A DNA stretch of 34,499 bases from Cecembia sp. (GTDB lineage Bacteria; Bacteroidota; Bacteroidia; Cytophagales; Cyclobacteriaceae), in contig NZ_SLAP01000204.1 of the NCBI RefSeq assembly GCF_007126775.1, positions 1-34,499 on the forward strand. Reading direction: 5' to 3'. This document shows positions 16,573 through 24,805 of this stretch, piece after piece (the first letter of the stretch is position 1; each line of letters starts with the position of its first letter). The notes below the pieces were generated by a model. It searched no databases. It saw only the letters and a list, made by a program, of their open reading frames with translations, and had not been told where the DNA came from. The position numbers and the translations under genes were made by a program.

Positions 16573-18834
16573 CTAGACCCCGGCCTTGATCAGGTTCAGG
16601 GCAGAACCTGCCTTAAACCATTCAATCTGACCTTCATTGTAGGTATGATTTACTTTTATTTCATCCTTGCTGCCATCTGCATGGTTCAAAACCACTGTCA
16701 ATGGCTTGCCGGGAGCAAAAGATGTAAGTCCAAGTATATCGATGGCATCATCTTCCTGAATCAGGTTGTAATCAGAAGGATTGTCAAAAGTCAAAGCCAA
16801 CATGCCTTGTTTTTTCAGGTTGGTCTCATGGATTCTGGCAAAAGATTTCACCAAAATAGCCCTGACCCCAAGAAAACGGGGCTCCATGGCAGCATGTTCT
16901 CTTGAAGAACCCTCTCCATAATTTTCATCTCCCACCACAATGGACCCAATTCCCTGTTGCTTGTACTGACGTTGTACTGCAGGTACTTCACCATATTCAC
17001 CGTTTAACTGATTCTTTACCTTGTTGGTCTCCTCATTGAAGGCATTTACTGCCCCGATAAGCATGTTGTTGGATATGTTGTCAAGGTGTCCCCTAAATCT
17101 CAACCAAGGACCGGCCATAGAGATATGGTCCGTGGTACATTTTCCCTTTGCTTTGATCAAAAGTTTTAGCCCTTTAAGGTCAATGCCTTCCCATGCCTGG
17201 AAAGGTTCCAACAATTGAAGCCTCTCAGACTTTGGATCTACCAATACCTCTACTTTTGAGCCATCAGCAGCAGGTGCTTGGTAACCTGCATCCTCAACTG
17301 CAAAACCTTTGGTGGGGAGTTCTAGGCCACTGGGTTCATCCAATCTTACCTGCTTTCCTTCCTCATTGGTTAAAGTATCCGTCATCGGGTTAAAGGTAAG
17401 GTCCCCTGCAATGGCCATCGCAGTTACGATTTCAGGAGAAGCCACGAAAGAATGGGTATTGGGATTTCCATCTGCCCTTTTCGCAAAGTTTCTGTTGAAA
17501 GAGGTAATAATGGAGTTCTTCTCTTGCTTTTCTGCACCATGACGTGCCCACTGCCCTATGCAGGGACCACAGGCATTTGCGAGTACTACCCCGCCCATTT
17601 TATCGAATACATTTAGGAAACCATCCCGGTCTACTGTAAACCTTACCTGTTCTGAACCTGGGGTAATGGTAAACTCAGATTTGGCAACCAGCTTTTTATC
17701 CACAGCTTGCTGCGCCAATGAAGCAGCCCTTGAGATATCTTCATAAGAAGAATTGGTACATGATCCTATCAGACCCACTTCCAATTTTGCCGGCCATCCG
17801 TTTTCCTTTACTGCTGCTGCAAACTTTGAGATTGGCCAAGCCAAATCCGGCGTAAATGGACCGTTGATGTGTGGCTCCAGTTCAGAAAGGTTGATTTCAA
17901 TCACCTGGTCAAAATATTTCTCTGGATGGGCATAGACCTCAGGATCTGCATTCAAATGTTCTTTGATGCCATCGGCCAAATCCGCTATGTCAGCTCTGTC
18001 AGTTCCCCTCAGGTAAGCGCCTGATTTTTCATCATATCCAAAAATTGAAGTTGTGGCTCCGATCTCTGCTCCCATATTACAGATGGTTCCTTTACCAGTT
18101 GCAGAAAGCGAATTGGCCCCTTCTCCAAAATATTCTACGACACTACCTGTCCCACCTTTTACAGTCAATATGCCGGCTACTTTGAGAATAACATCTTTGG
18201 CTGCTGTCCAACCTGAAAGCTTTCCTGTCAATTTCACCCCTATTAGTTTTGGGAACTTCAGTTCCCAAGGCAAACCTGCCATCACATCACAGGCATCTGC
18301 ACCTCCAACACCTATAGCGATCATTCCCAGACCACCAGCATTAGGCGTATGTGAATCAGTGCCTATCATCATACCTCCAGGGAATGCATAGTTCTCCAGG
18401 ACCACTTGGTGAATGATACCTGCCCCTGGTTTCCAAAATCCTATTCCATATTTATTTGATACTGAGGCCAAAAAATCATAAACTTCTCTGTTTTTATCCT
18501 TGGCTTTATTCAGGTCAGCAGTAGCTCCTATTTCTGCTTGGATCAGGTGGTCACAATGCACAGTAGATGGCACTGCCACTTTATCTCTCCCTGCCTGCAT
18601 GAACTGAAGCAGGGCCATTTGCGCCGTTGCATCTTGCATAGCAACCCTATCCGGGTTAAATTCCACATAAGACACACCCCTACCGTAAGCTTCCGTGGCT
18701 TCCCCTTTGGTGAGGTGTGCATATAATATTTTTTCGGTCAAGGTGAGTGGTCTTCCCACAGCTTTTCGGGCAGCCGCTATCCTGGAAGGATATTGATCAT
18801 AGACCGCCTTGATCATTTCTATATCAAATGCCAT
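16573..18834 (-). CDS. acn: Aconitate hydratase, mitochondrial (ACO2) type
   Basis: The product is 753 residues, the length of the mitochondrial-type aconitase rather than the roughly 890-residue AcnA. It interconverts citrate and isocitrate in the TCA cycle using a [4Fe-4S] cluster. The cluster cysteines are Cys359 in GSCTN and Cys422/Cys425 in ACGPCIG, with the 63- and 66-residue spacing seen in the pig enzyme. The N-terminal active-site region [13 protein letters not shown] and the C-terminal swivel domain motif [14 protein letters not shown] are intact. It has its own promoter and a terminator, so it is probably a single-gene unit. The type name is certain; the gene symbol is generic because naming differs between subfamilies. 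Confidence 0.95.
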   Translation of the reverse strand: MAFDIEMIKAVYDQYPSRIAAARKAVGRPLTLTEKILYAHLTKGEATEAYGRGVSYVEFNPDRVAMQDATAQMALLQFMQAGRDKVAVPSTVHCDHLIQAEIGATADLNKAKDKNREVYDFLASVSNKYGIGFWKPGAGIIHQVVLENYAFPGGMMIGTDSHTPNAGGLGMIAIGVGGADACDVMAGLPWELKFPKLIGVKLTGKLSGWTAAKDVILKVAGILTVKGGTGSVVEYFGEGANSLSATGKGTICNMGAEIGATTSIFGYDEKSGAYLRGTDRADIADLADGIKEHLNADPEVYAHPEKYFDQVIEINLSELEPHINGPFTPDLAWPISKFAAAVKENGWPAKLEVGLIGSCTNSSYEDISRAASLAQQAVDKKLVAKSEFTITPGSEQVRFTVDRDGFLNVFDKMGGVVLANACGPCIGQWARHGAEKQEKNSIITSFNRNFAKRADGNPNTHSFVASPEIVTAMAIAGDLTFNPMTDTLTNEEGKQVRLDEPSGLELPTKGFAVEDAGYQAPAADGSKVEVLVDPKSERLQLLEPFQAWEGIDLKGLKLLIKAKGKCTTDHISMAGPWLRFRGHLDNISNNMLIGAVNAFNEETNKVKNQLNGEYGEVPAVQRQYKQQGIGSIVVGDENYGEGSSREHAAMEPRFLGVRAILVKSFARIHETNLKKQGMLALTFDNPSDYNLIQEDDAIDILGLTSFAPGKPLTVVLNHADGSKDEIKVNHTYNEGQIEWFKAGSALNLIKAGV

Positions 18835-18881
18835 TTCAAATTATATTTAATGTAAATATTGAATAGGTTACAAATTGTTCG

Positions 18882-18911
18882 CAAAGATAAAAATTCGGGG
18901 CAAAAATGGAA
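18882..18911 (-). promoter_or_regulatory. Aconitase promoter
   Basis: On the minus strand TATCTTTG (18889-18882) matches TAnnTTTG perfectly. A TTC (18911-18909) lies 19 nt before it in place of TTG. Transcription would start about 40 nt ahead of the ATG at 18834. Confidence 0.5.
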
Positions 18912-18961
18912 GTGAAATTACGCTATTGCCATTTATTTATAACCAATTTAAGAAAAGCACC

Positions 18962-20263
18962 TTAAGCTAACCAAATCAAAATAGAGAGGCCAAAAACAAC
19001 TGTAGCGGCTAGAAAAAAGTAGGCAGTGTATTTAAATATTTCTTTTGCAGGAATCCCGGTAATGGAAAGTAATGGCAGGGCCCAAAATGGCTGCAACATA
19101 TTGGATAGTTGATCCCCATAAGCGAATGTCATGACCATTTTGGGTAAATCAATTCCCATTTTTTGGGCAGCTTCCATCATCACAGGCCCCTGAATGGCCC
19201 ATTGACCACCCCCTGAAGGGACAAAAAAATTGACGATGGCAGCGCTGGCAAATGATAGCAATGGGAAGGTGGCGGTTCCGGACCTCGCTACCATATCATC
19301 TGCCAAAAGGACAAGTAAGCCGGAATATTTCATCATCCCTAAGATTCCTGCATAAAATGGAAACTGGATAATGATGTCCGTTGCCCCTTTTACAGCAAAT
19401 GAAAGGGATTGGACATAATCACTGAGACTACCATAAAATAGTAGCCCCAAGGCCAGTAAGGTAAAATTCACAAAATTGAGGTCTACTGAAGCCCATATTT
19501 GATCTCCGGAAAAAAATAATTCTCCACAGATTACCAAAATCATAACCAAGCCTAAGATCCAGCCAATTTTTTCTTTACTTTTTGAATGGGTGCTGCTGCC
19601 CGACTTACCCAAACTGACCTGATTCTTATCAAATTTTTTTAGCGAAAGTAGGTAAAGGACAATCAGCAATAGGATGATAAGAAACAGATTGACGTATAAA
19701 TTGAAGGCGGAAAAGACTGTCTGATTTATAGGTATTACCCCCATTGACTCCTGTAAAAAGTGCCCCTGTTCAGCCACCTTTAGGGTTGCTGATCCTGAGA
19801 GCCCTCCATGCCATACCAACATCCCCAGGTAACCTGATGCGCCTACCAGGTAGTAGTTGATCTGTATATTATTTTCCTGAGCAAACTCCCCTATTTTCCT
19901 TGCCAAAATCGCTCCGAGTACCAAACCAAAACCCCAATTCAGATATCCTCCTGCCATTGCCATGGTACCGGTGAGCAAAACCGCATGGGTATTGTTTTTG
20001 ATAAGTGCAGAGATTTTCCTTAGCCCTTTGTCTATAGGTGCAGATAAAGCCAGGGTGTGACCAAGGACCAAAATAAGCACCATTTGCATGGTGAATTCCA
20101 ATAGGTCCCAAAATCCGGATTTCCAGAATCCCAAAACGCTGTAACCATAAGACAAGTGGGGCAGCCCTTCCGGCTTCGTCAGGACCAGAGCAAAAAGGAA
20201 AACGATTAAGCTTAACAGCAGGGCGATCTCAAAAGTAGAGGGAAAGGAAAAACGTTTTATCAT
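18962..20263 (-). CDS. atoE: Short-chain fatty acid transporter (AtoE family)
   Basis: The product is 433 residues of a polytopic membrane protein with about 10-12 helices. Family-typical stretches are MQMVLILVLGHTLALS, GGYLNWGFGLVLGA, GLSGSATLKVAEQ, IIIQFPFYAGILGMMKYSGL and FVPSGGGQWAIQGP near the C-terminus, all characteristic of the PF02667 / AtoE group. These are proposed to import short-chain fatty acids such as butyrate or acetoacetate. A promoter lies just upstream. The neighbouring acyl-CoA reductase upstream on the same strand gives a loose fatty-acid theme, but the two are separated by a promoter. Transport substrate is inferred from the family only. Confidence 0.88.
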   Translation of the reverse strand: MIKRFSFPSTFEIALLLSLIVFLFALVLTKPEGLPHLSYGYSVLGFWKSGFWDLLEFTMQMVLILVLGHTLALSAPIDKGLRKISALIKNNTHAVLLTGTMAMAGGYLNWGFGLVLGAILARKIGEFAQENNIQINYYLVGASGYLGMLVWHGGLSGSATLKVAEQGHFLQESMGVIPINQTVFSAFNLYVNLFLIILLLIVLYLLSLKKFDKNQVSLGKSGSSTHSKSKEKIGWILGLVMILVICGELFFSGDQIWASVDLNFVNFTLLALGLLFYGSLSDYVQSLSFAVKGATDIIIQFPFYAGILGMMKYSGLLVLLADDMVARSGTATFPLLSFASAAIVNFFVPSGGGQWAIQGPVMMEAAQKMGIDLPKMVMTFAYGDQLSNMLQPFWALPLLSITGIPAKEIFKYTAYFFLAATVVFGLSILIWLA

Positions 20264-20297
20264 AGGCTGGAACTGAAATTTTCTATCATCAGCAATT

Positions 20298-20325
20298 TAA
20301 AATTAGGGAAATTCCCAAAAAACAA
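20298..20325 (-). promoter_or_regulatory. atoE promoter with inverted repeat in its spacer
   Basis: On the minus strand a TTG (20325-20323), a 17-nt spacer and TAATTTTA (20305-20298, 7 of 8 to consensus) form a good Bacteroidota promoter. The spacer contains GGGAATTTCCC (20316-20306), an inverted repeat with a single central base, which is a possible regulator site. Confidence 0.5.
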
Positions 20326-20353
20326 TCGGTTAATCCAGGAAAAAGGATCAGGG

Positions 20354-21370
20354 CTAACTCAGCTGTTTTAAAAAGGCAATGGTATCCACCCCATCCGCAT
20401 AATCATCCAAGGCTGGACATTGGGCTTCGCCAAAAGGAAAACTACCTTCATACCATGCATCTTTACTGACTATGCACTGGATTTTATCCTTTACAAGTTC
20501 CAGCTTCTGTTTTAAATCCTCCTCGTTCTGGTAAAATTCATAGTAAAGCACGCCTATTGGAGAAACCAACTCCTCACTTTCTTTTAAAAGGAGAAAGCCA
20601 TTATCCAAATGGGCTTCTTTGTTGACCAGAAAAATAGACTTATTGTAATCGTAATTATTGAGGTATTTGTGGTGACTGCTCAAAAAATTTAATTCCCCGA
20701 TGCTGTCCAAAAATGCGTTTAAACTAGCGCTTTGCCTGATGTAGATTTTGGAAACATTTCTACACCCCAAACCAAAATATTGGAAAACATCCCTGGCCAA
20801 TCCTTTATAATCTTCCACAGTCTCCTGTTCATTGAATATACCTACGGAAGTACGGTTTTTCCTGATAATATGGGGGTATTTGCCAAAATAATAATTAAAA
20901 TAACGTGCCGAATTATCGCTTCCCGTAGCAATGTAGGCATCTTTTCCTTTCAGCATTTCTTCGAAAGTTACTGCTCTCCGGAACCTGGGTTCAATGTCAC
21001 ATAACTTATCGACCAACCATTGAATGGACTCCTTATCAGAGGAACTCAATTTTACAGAAGCATGGTGCCCCGAAATCAAAACAGAAAGCAAGTCATGAAA
21101 TCCAACTGCCGGAATATTCCCGGCCATTAAGATACCTATATTCCTTGGTTCGGGCTCGTCATCCAATTTGTATTTACTGATCCAATCTCTGATTTGTCCT
21201 TCCTCTAACACGAGAGCCAAAGCTTGGAATGCAGAGCGGGTATGTTCTGGGGTAAACCAACTATTATTGTTTTGAATCCGTTGAGAAAGCTGTTCAAACT
21301 CATCTCCTTTAAGCTCTTTGATGGCTTTTCCCAAGAGGCTTAGGGCTTTTATTCTTTCTTCTAAGGTCAT
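20354..21370 (-). CDS. LuxC-type acyl-CoA reductase
   Basis: The product is 338 residues from the ATG at 21370 (MTLEERIKAL), which fits family starts; an ATG at 21400 would add ten residues. The fold is aldehyde-dehydrogenase-like: GILMAGNIPAVGFHDLL resembles the nucleotide-binding turn, SVKLSSSDKESI follows, and GLGCRNVSKIYI contains the presumed catalytic Cys (residue 203 from this start). The family reduces acyl-CoA or acyl thioesters to fatty aldehyde with NAD(P)H. No LuxD or LuxE partner or luciferase is nearby, so it is unlikely to serve light production. It is divergent from the ferredoxin at 21526. Its physiological substrate is unknown. Confidence 0.82.
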   Translation of the reverse strand: MTLEERIKALSLLGKAIKELKGDEFEQLSQRIQNNNSWFTPEHTRSAFQALALVLEEGQIRDWISKYKLDDEPEPRNIGILMAGNIPAVGFHDLLSVLISGHHASVKLSSSDKESIQWLVDKLCDIEPRFRRAVTFEEMLKGKDAYIATGSDNSARYFNYYFGKYPHIIRKNRTSVGIFNEQETVEDYKGLARDVFQYFGLGCRNVSKIYIRQSASLNAFLDSIGELNFLSSHHKYLNNYDYNKSIFLVNKEAHLDNGFLLLKESEELVSPIGVLYYEFYQNEEDLKQKLELVKDKIQCIVSKDAWYEGSFPFGEAQCPALDDYADGVDTIAFLKQLS

Positions 21371-21460
21371 GAAATTTCTATTCTCCTGCAAAGATACCAT
21401 TTCAGGAAAAGTATTTTTGGATAGAATGAATATAAATTACTTAGCATGACAACTTTTTTT

Positions 21461-21492
21461 TTGCTTCCTATGTTATTTGATTTGTAATTTTG
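21461..21492 (+). promoter_or_regulatory. Ferredoxin promoter
   Basis: TTG at 21461-21463 and TAATTTTG at 21485-21492 are separated by 21 nt, close to the consensus spacing. The ATG follows 33 nt after the -7 box. Confidence 0.45.
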
Positions 21493-21525
21493 AATTCTTG
21501 AAAGTGTTATAAAAATGAATCTATT

Positions 21526-21873
21526 ATGGCTATAATGATAACTGACGAATGCATCAATTGCGGTGCATGCGAACCAGAATGTCCCAATACGGCAATTTAT
21601 GAAGGCGGAATAGAATGGACCTGGGCCGGTGGTACCAATTTGAAGGAAGTAACTTTACCGGATGGCACTGTAGTTGACGCCAACCAAAAGCAAGAACCGG
21701 TTTCAGACGAGTTTTATTACATAGTGACTGAAAAATGTACTGAATGCACCGGGTTTCATGAAGAACCTCAATGTGCGGCGGTTTGTCCTGTGGATTGTTG
21801 TGTAGATGATCCAGATCATAGGGAGTCAGAAGAAGCGCTTTTGGCGAAAAAGATATATATGCATGGAGAATAA
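21526..21873 (+). CDS. 2[4Fe-4S] ferredoxin, Alvin (Allochromatium) type
   Basis: The product is 115 residues. The first cluster motif is CINCGACEPECP near residues 9-20. The second is split by an insertion, CTECTGFHEEPQCAAVCP, giving C-x2-C-x8-C-x3-C, the hallmark of YfhL/Alvin-type ferredoxins. A long segment between them (about residues 25-65) and the extra CC after the second motif are also seen in this type. Such proteins carry very low-potential electrons between cytoplasmic redox partners; the partner here is not known. It is divergent from the acyl-CoA reductase and is followed by its own terminator, so it is probably transcribed alone. Confidence 0.9.
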   Translation: MAIMITDECINCGACEPECPNTAIYEGGIEWTWAGGTNLKEVTLPDGTVVDANQKQEPVSDEFYYIVTEKCTECTGFHEEPQCAAVCPVDCCVDDPDHRESEEALLAKKIYMHGE

Positions 21874-21874
21874 G

Positions 21875-21900
21875 AGGGGCTGATGCCCCTTTTATTTTTA
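21875..21900 (+). terminator. Terminator after ferredoxin
   Basis: AGGGGC (21875-21880) and GCCCCT (21885-21890) form a 6-bp stem with a TGAT loop, followed by TTTTATTTTT. Confidence 0.8.
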
Positions 21901-21920
21901 CAAATTCCTTTGCAGATACT

Positions 21921-21954
21921 TCTGATTTTAAACCGTTTACTATAAGAAATCAGA
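21921..21954. repeat. Inverted repeat upstream of DUF3276
   Basis: TCTGATTT (21921-21928) and AAATCAGA (21947-21954) form a perfect 8-bp stem around an 18-nt loop that itself holds the small hairpin TAAAC-C-GTTTA. It lies about 100 nt ahead of the DUF3276 start and has no T-tract, so it is not an obvious terminator. Confidence 0.35.
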
Positions 21955-22057
21955 CATTTGTTTAAAAAAATCTCTCAATTACCTTGAATTTATTTTTTGA
22001 ATTCGTTTAACTTGTTGTTCAAATAATTACAAAACCAACCGATAAATTCTTTTGACA

Positions 22058-22387
22058 GTGGACGAAAACAGAGGTAATGACAGAGAAGAAATCTTCTCGA
22101 GGAGAGTAAAAGCAGGTAAAAGGACTTATTTTTTCGATGTAAAGGCAACAAAATCAAATGATTATTATTTGACCATTACAGAAAGTAAAAGAAGGATGAG
22201 AGATGATACTTTCACTTTCGAAAAGCATAAAATCTTTCTCTACAAAGAAGATTTTGGTAAGTTCCTTGATGCCCTTCAAGAAGCTGTGGATCATGTAAAA
22301 AATGATCTGATGTCAGATTTTGATTTTTCCCAGTTTGATAGGGAAGAACCAGAAAATGAACTTGACGATGAATTGAAATGGGATTAA
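22058..22387 (+). CDS. DUF3276 family PUR-domain nucleic-acid-binding protein
   Basis: The product is 109 residues from GTG at 22058 (VDENRGNDREEIF); an in-frame TTG lies two codons earlier. The core REEIFSRRVKAGKRTYFFDV, KSNDYYLTITESKRR and FLYKEDFGKFLDALQEAVDH is the single PUR-alpha-like beta-beta-beta-beta-alpha repeat of DUF3276, a small protein widespread in Bacteroidota. Related PUR proteins bind single-stranded DNA or RNA, and the borrelial relative is a regulatory RNA-binding protein. It ends in an acidic tail (REEPENELDDELKWD). It is followed 20 nt later by an RNA-like folded element. Which nucleic acid it binds is unknown. Confidence 0.85.
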   Translation: MDENRGNDREEIFSRRVKAGKRTYFFDVKATKSNDYYLTITESKRRMRDDTFTFEKHKIFLYKEDFGKFLDALQEAVDHVKNDLMSDFDFSQFDREEPENELDDELKWD

Positions 22388-22408
22388 TTCCCATTTTTTA
22401 GTTTATTT

Positions 22409-22500
22409 AGGAGAAAGAAGCTCAAAGACAGACTTTGTTTGTCTAGGTTCATGCCTGTTGATTAAATTCAGGTGATGGACTCAGCGTCTTTCTCCTTTTT
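22409..22500 (+). ncRNA. Candidate structured RNA element or complex terminator
   Basis: AGGAGAAAGA (22409-22418) pairs perfectly with TCTTTCTCCT (22487-22496), and after an A-G mismatch three more pairs form (GCT with AGC). Inside are a hairpin AGACAGAC-TTT-GTTTGTCT (22426-22444, one G-T pair) and a weaker CCTG/CAGG hairpin (22454-22472). A T-run (22496-22500) follows the closing stem. It may be a multi-branched terminator for DUF3276, a leader element of the AI-2E gene (ATG at 22509), or an independent RNA of about 90 nt. The size is also compatible with a 6S-like RNA, but this is only a suggestion. Confidence 0.45.
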
Positions 22501-22508
22501 GTGGATAT

Positions 22509-23591
22509 ATGAAGAAACCCATCGTTATTCTCATTATTATTATCCTGCTCCTATTGGCAGCAGGTTGGTATTTCTCTAATATCACGCTCTATTTTATTTT
22601 CTCGGTGGTACTGGCTGCCATTCTGCGTCCTTTGACCAATAGGATCAATTCCATTCATGTTTTTGGGCAACATGTTCCAAGGTGGATTTCTATATTCATA
22701 TCTTATATTGTGGTGGGGGTCATCGTTTTTTTGATTGGAGCCTTGTTTGTACCCCTTATTTCTGCCCAAATACAAGTGATCGCTACATATGATCTGGACT
22801 ACATTTATGAACAGATACAAAACCCTGTAGGAAAGATCGAAGACTTTCTTTTCCAATATGAAATCATACAGAGCGAGCCCGGTTTTTTGATCAAGCAGGT
22901 CAGGGAAAATCTTGTAAGTAGTTTTAGCATGTTGAATGTGCAAGGCATAATCAACACGATATTGAATACCACGAGCTCTATTCTTTTAGGTTTTATGGCC
23001 ATTTCCTTCATCACCTTTTTTCTTTTACTGGAGAATGGACTCCTGAGAAGAAACATTATGGATTTGGTCCCCAATTCCTATTTTGAGTTGGCTGTGGCGA
23101 CTTTTAATAAAGTGGAAAGACTCTTATCCAATTATCTGGTAGGTTTGGTGATCCAATTGAGCTGTATCTTTTCCTTGGCAGCTATAGGGCTTACCCTCAT
23201 GGGAATAGAATATGCATTGACCATAGCCATGTTTGCCGCTGTAGCCAACCTTATTCCTTATGCAGGCCCTATCCTCGGAGCTACTTTTGGTGTGATAGTG
23301 GGTTTATCTACCGGAAGCTTTGAAGGCTCAAATGAAATATTTTTTATGATCATTAAGATCCTTTCGGTATTTTCCGTGGTTCAGTTGACAGACAATGTAG
23401 TCTTACAGCCATTAATTTTCTCGAAATCAGTAAAAGCACACCCTCTTGAAATTTTTGTTATTATCTTTGCCGGTGCAAAAATCGCAGGCATCCTTGGGAT
23501 GATCTTTGCGATTCCTGTATATACTATATTTAGGGTGTCCTTTTTGGAGTTCTACAAAGGGTACAGGGAGTACAGCATCTTTAAACTGTAA
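22509..23591 (+). CDS. AI-2E family transporter (paralogue 2)
   Basis: The product is 360 residues with the same PF01594 arrangement as the gene at 9037: two adjacent N-terminal helices (about residues 5-40), a third at 55-80, an extramembrane loop, and a C-terminal bundle with [19 protein letters not shown] and [17 protein letters not shown]. It lacks the acidic/basic tail of paralogue 1 and has clearly diverged. Cargo is unknown; family members include the AI-2 exporter TqsA and Na+/H+ antiporters. YchF begins 15 nt after the stop, so the two are probably co-transcribed, which does not imply a shared function. The start codon lies only 9 nt after the folded element upstream. Confidence 0.85.
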   Translation: MKKPIVILIIIILLLLAAGWYFSNITLYFIFSVVLAAILRPLTNRINSIHVFGQHVPRWISIFISYIVVGVIVFLIGALFVPLISAQIQVIATYDLDYIYEQIQNPVGKIEDFLFQYEIIQSEPGFLIKQVRENLVSSFSMLNVQGIINTILNTTSSILLGFMAISFITFFLLLENGLLRRNIMDLVPNSYFELAVATFNKVERLLSNYLVGLVIQLSCIFSLAAIGLTLMGIEYALTIAMFAAVANLIPYAGPILGATFGVIVGLSTGSFEGSNEIFFMIIKILSVFSVVQLTDNVVLQPLIFSKSVKAHPLEIFVIIFAGAKIAGILGMIFAIPVYTIFRVSFLEFYKGYREYSIFKL

Positions 23592-23606
23592 AAAGAAAAA
23601 TCAACA

Positions 23607-24704
23607 ATGGCTTTACAATGTGGTATCGTTGGACTTCCCAACGTAGGTAAATCTACTTTATTCAATGCGCTGTCGAGTGCGAAGGCAGAGGCAGCTAATT
23701 TCCCTTTCTGTACCATTGAACCCAATGTGGGAGTGGTTACTGTTCCGGATAGAAGACTTAAAATTTTGGAGGACCTGGTCAATCCCAATCGGGTAATCCC
23801 CACCGTAATCGAATTTGTGGATATTGCCGGCTTGGTAAAAGGCGCGAGCAAAGGAGAAGGCCTGGGCAATAAGTTTCTGGCCAATATCAGGGAAGTAGAT
23901 GCCATCATTCACGTGATACGCTGTTTTCAGGATGACAATATTGTACATGTGGCGGGCAGTGTGGATCCGGTATTTGACAAAGAAGTTATTGATACCGAAT
24001 TGCAATTGAAAGATCTGGAATCTATAGATAAAAAAATTGCCAGGATTGAAAAAATTGCCAAATCAGGTGATGCAAAGGCCAGGAAAGAACTTGACATCCT
24101 GCAGCAATTCAAAAAGGGCTTGGAATCAGGAAAAAATGCCAGGGCCATTGAAATAGAAAGGGAGGATCTAGAGGCCGTCCGAGACCTGCATTTGCTGACG
24201 ATCAAACCCGTACTCTACGTGGCCAATGTAGATGAAAGCGCTATCATAAGTGGTAATGCTTATGTGGAGCAGCTCAAAGAAGCGGTCAAAGAGGAAAATG
24301 CAGAAGTAATCGTGCTCTGCGCTGCCATAGAGTCCCAGATTGCGGAATTTGAGGATCCAGAAGAAAAATCAATTTTCCTGAGCGAGTACGGGCTGGAAGA
24401 AAGCGGTTTGAACAAACTTATAAATGCTGCGTATAGGTTATTAGATTTGATCACCTATTTTACCGCAGGTGTTCAGGAGGTTAGGGCTTGGACCATCAAA
24501 AAAGGCTGGAAAGCTCCACAGGCAGCTGGCGTAATCCATACAGACTTCGAAAGGGGTTTTATCAAGGCAGAAGTAATCAAACTTCAGGATTATGAAAAGT
24601 TCAAGACTGAAGCAGGTTGTAGAGAAAATGGTAAAATTGCGATAGAAGGCAAGGAATATATTGTAAAGGATGGAGATATTATGCATTTTAGATTCAATGT
24701 GTAA
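23607..24704 (+). CDS. ychF: Redox-regulated ATPase YchF (Obg-related)
   Basis: The product is 365 residues, the standard length. Walker A is GLPNVGKST (residues 8-16) and switch II is [17 protein letters not shown], both diagnostic of the YchF/OLA1 subgroup. NVDE replaces the NKxD motif, the change that gives ATP preference over GTP. The coiled-coil insertion (about 130-200, [20 protein letters not shown]) and the C-terminal TGS domain ending [14 protein letters not shown] are present. YchF binds ribosomes and affects translation initiation and stress responses. It is a single-copy conserved gene, so it is a useful anchor for comparing this locus between species. Confidence 0.97.
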   Translation: MALQCGIVGLPNVGKSTLFNALSSAKAEAANFPFCTIEPNVGVVTVPDRRLKILEDLVNPNRVIPTVIEFVDIAGLVKGASKGEGLGNKFLANIREVDAIIHVIRCFQDDNIVHVAGSVDPVFDKEVIDTELQLKDLESIDKKIARIEKIAKSGDAKARKELDILQQFKKGLESGKNARAIEIEREDLEAVRDLHLLTIKPVLYVANVDESAIISGNAYVEQLKEAVKEENAEVIVLCAAIESQIAEFEDPEEKSIFLSEYGLEESGLNKLINAAYRLLDLITYFTAGVQEVRAWTIKKGWKAPQAAGVIHTDFERGFIKAEVIKLQDYEKFKTEAGCRENGKIAIEGKEYIVKDGDIMHFRFNV

Positions 24705-24725
24705 CGATTCTTTCAAAAAAATTTG

Positions 24726-24733
24726 TACTTTTG
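24726..24733 (+). promoter_or_regulatory. Candidate -7 box for cas6
   Basis: TACTTTTG matches TAnnTTTG, 22 nt after the ychF stop. It implies a leader of about 65 nt before the GTG at 24806, which contains the palindrome AACAATTGTT (24775-24784). No good TTG was found at 17-20 nt. Confidence 0.4.
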
Positions 24734-24805
24734 CAAGAAACCAAACAAATTTATAGCGTTTAATAATCTTAGTTAACAATTGTTTAAATTTTATTTTTAA
24801 TTACC

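Noticed and set aside
16435-18834. A single aconitase-carbonic anhydrase operon
   Set aside because: A clear terminator (16512-16549) lies between the two genes, so co-transcription is not supported.
20354-21400. A bioluminescence (lux) operon, suggested by the LuxC-type reductase
   Set aside because: No luciferase, LuxD or LuxE gene is nearby, and LuxC-like reductases occur in many non-luminous bacteria.
22409-22500. A tRNA or small SRP RNA in the folded element
   Set aside because: There is no anticodon arm or TPsiC-like sequence, and the conserved SRP tetraloop region is missing.
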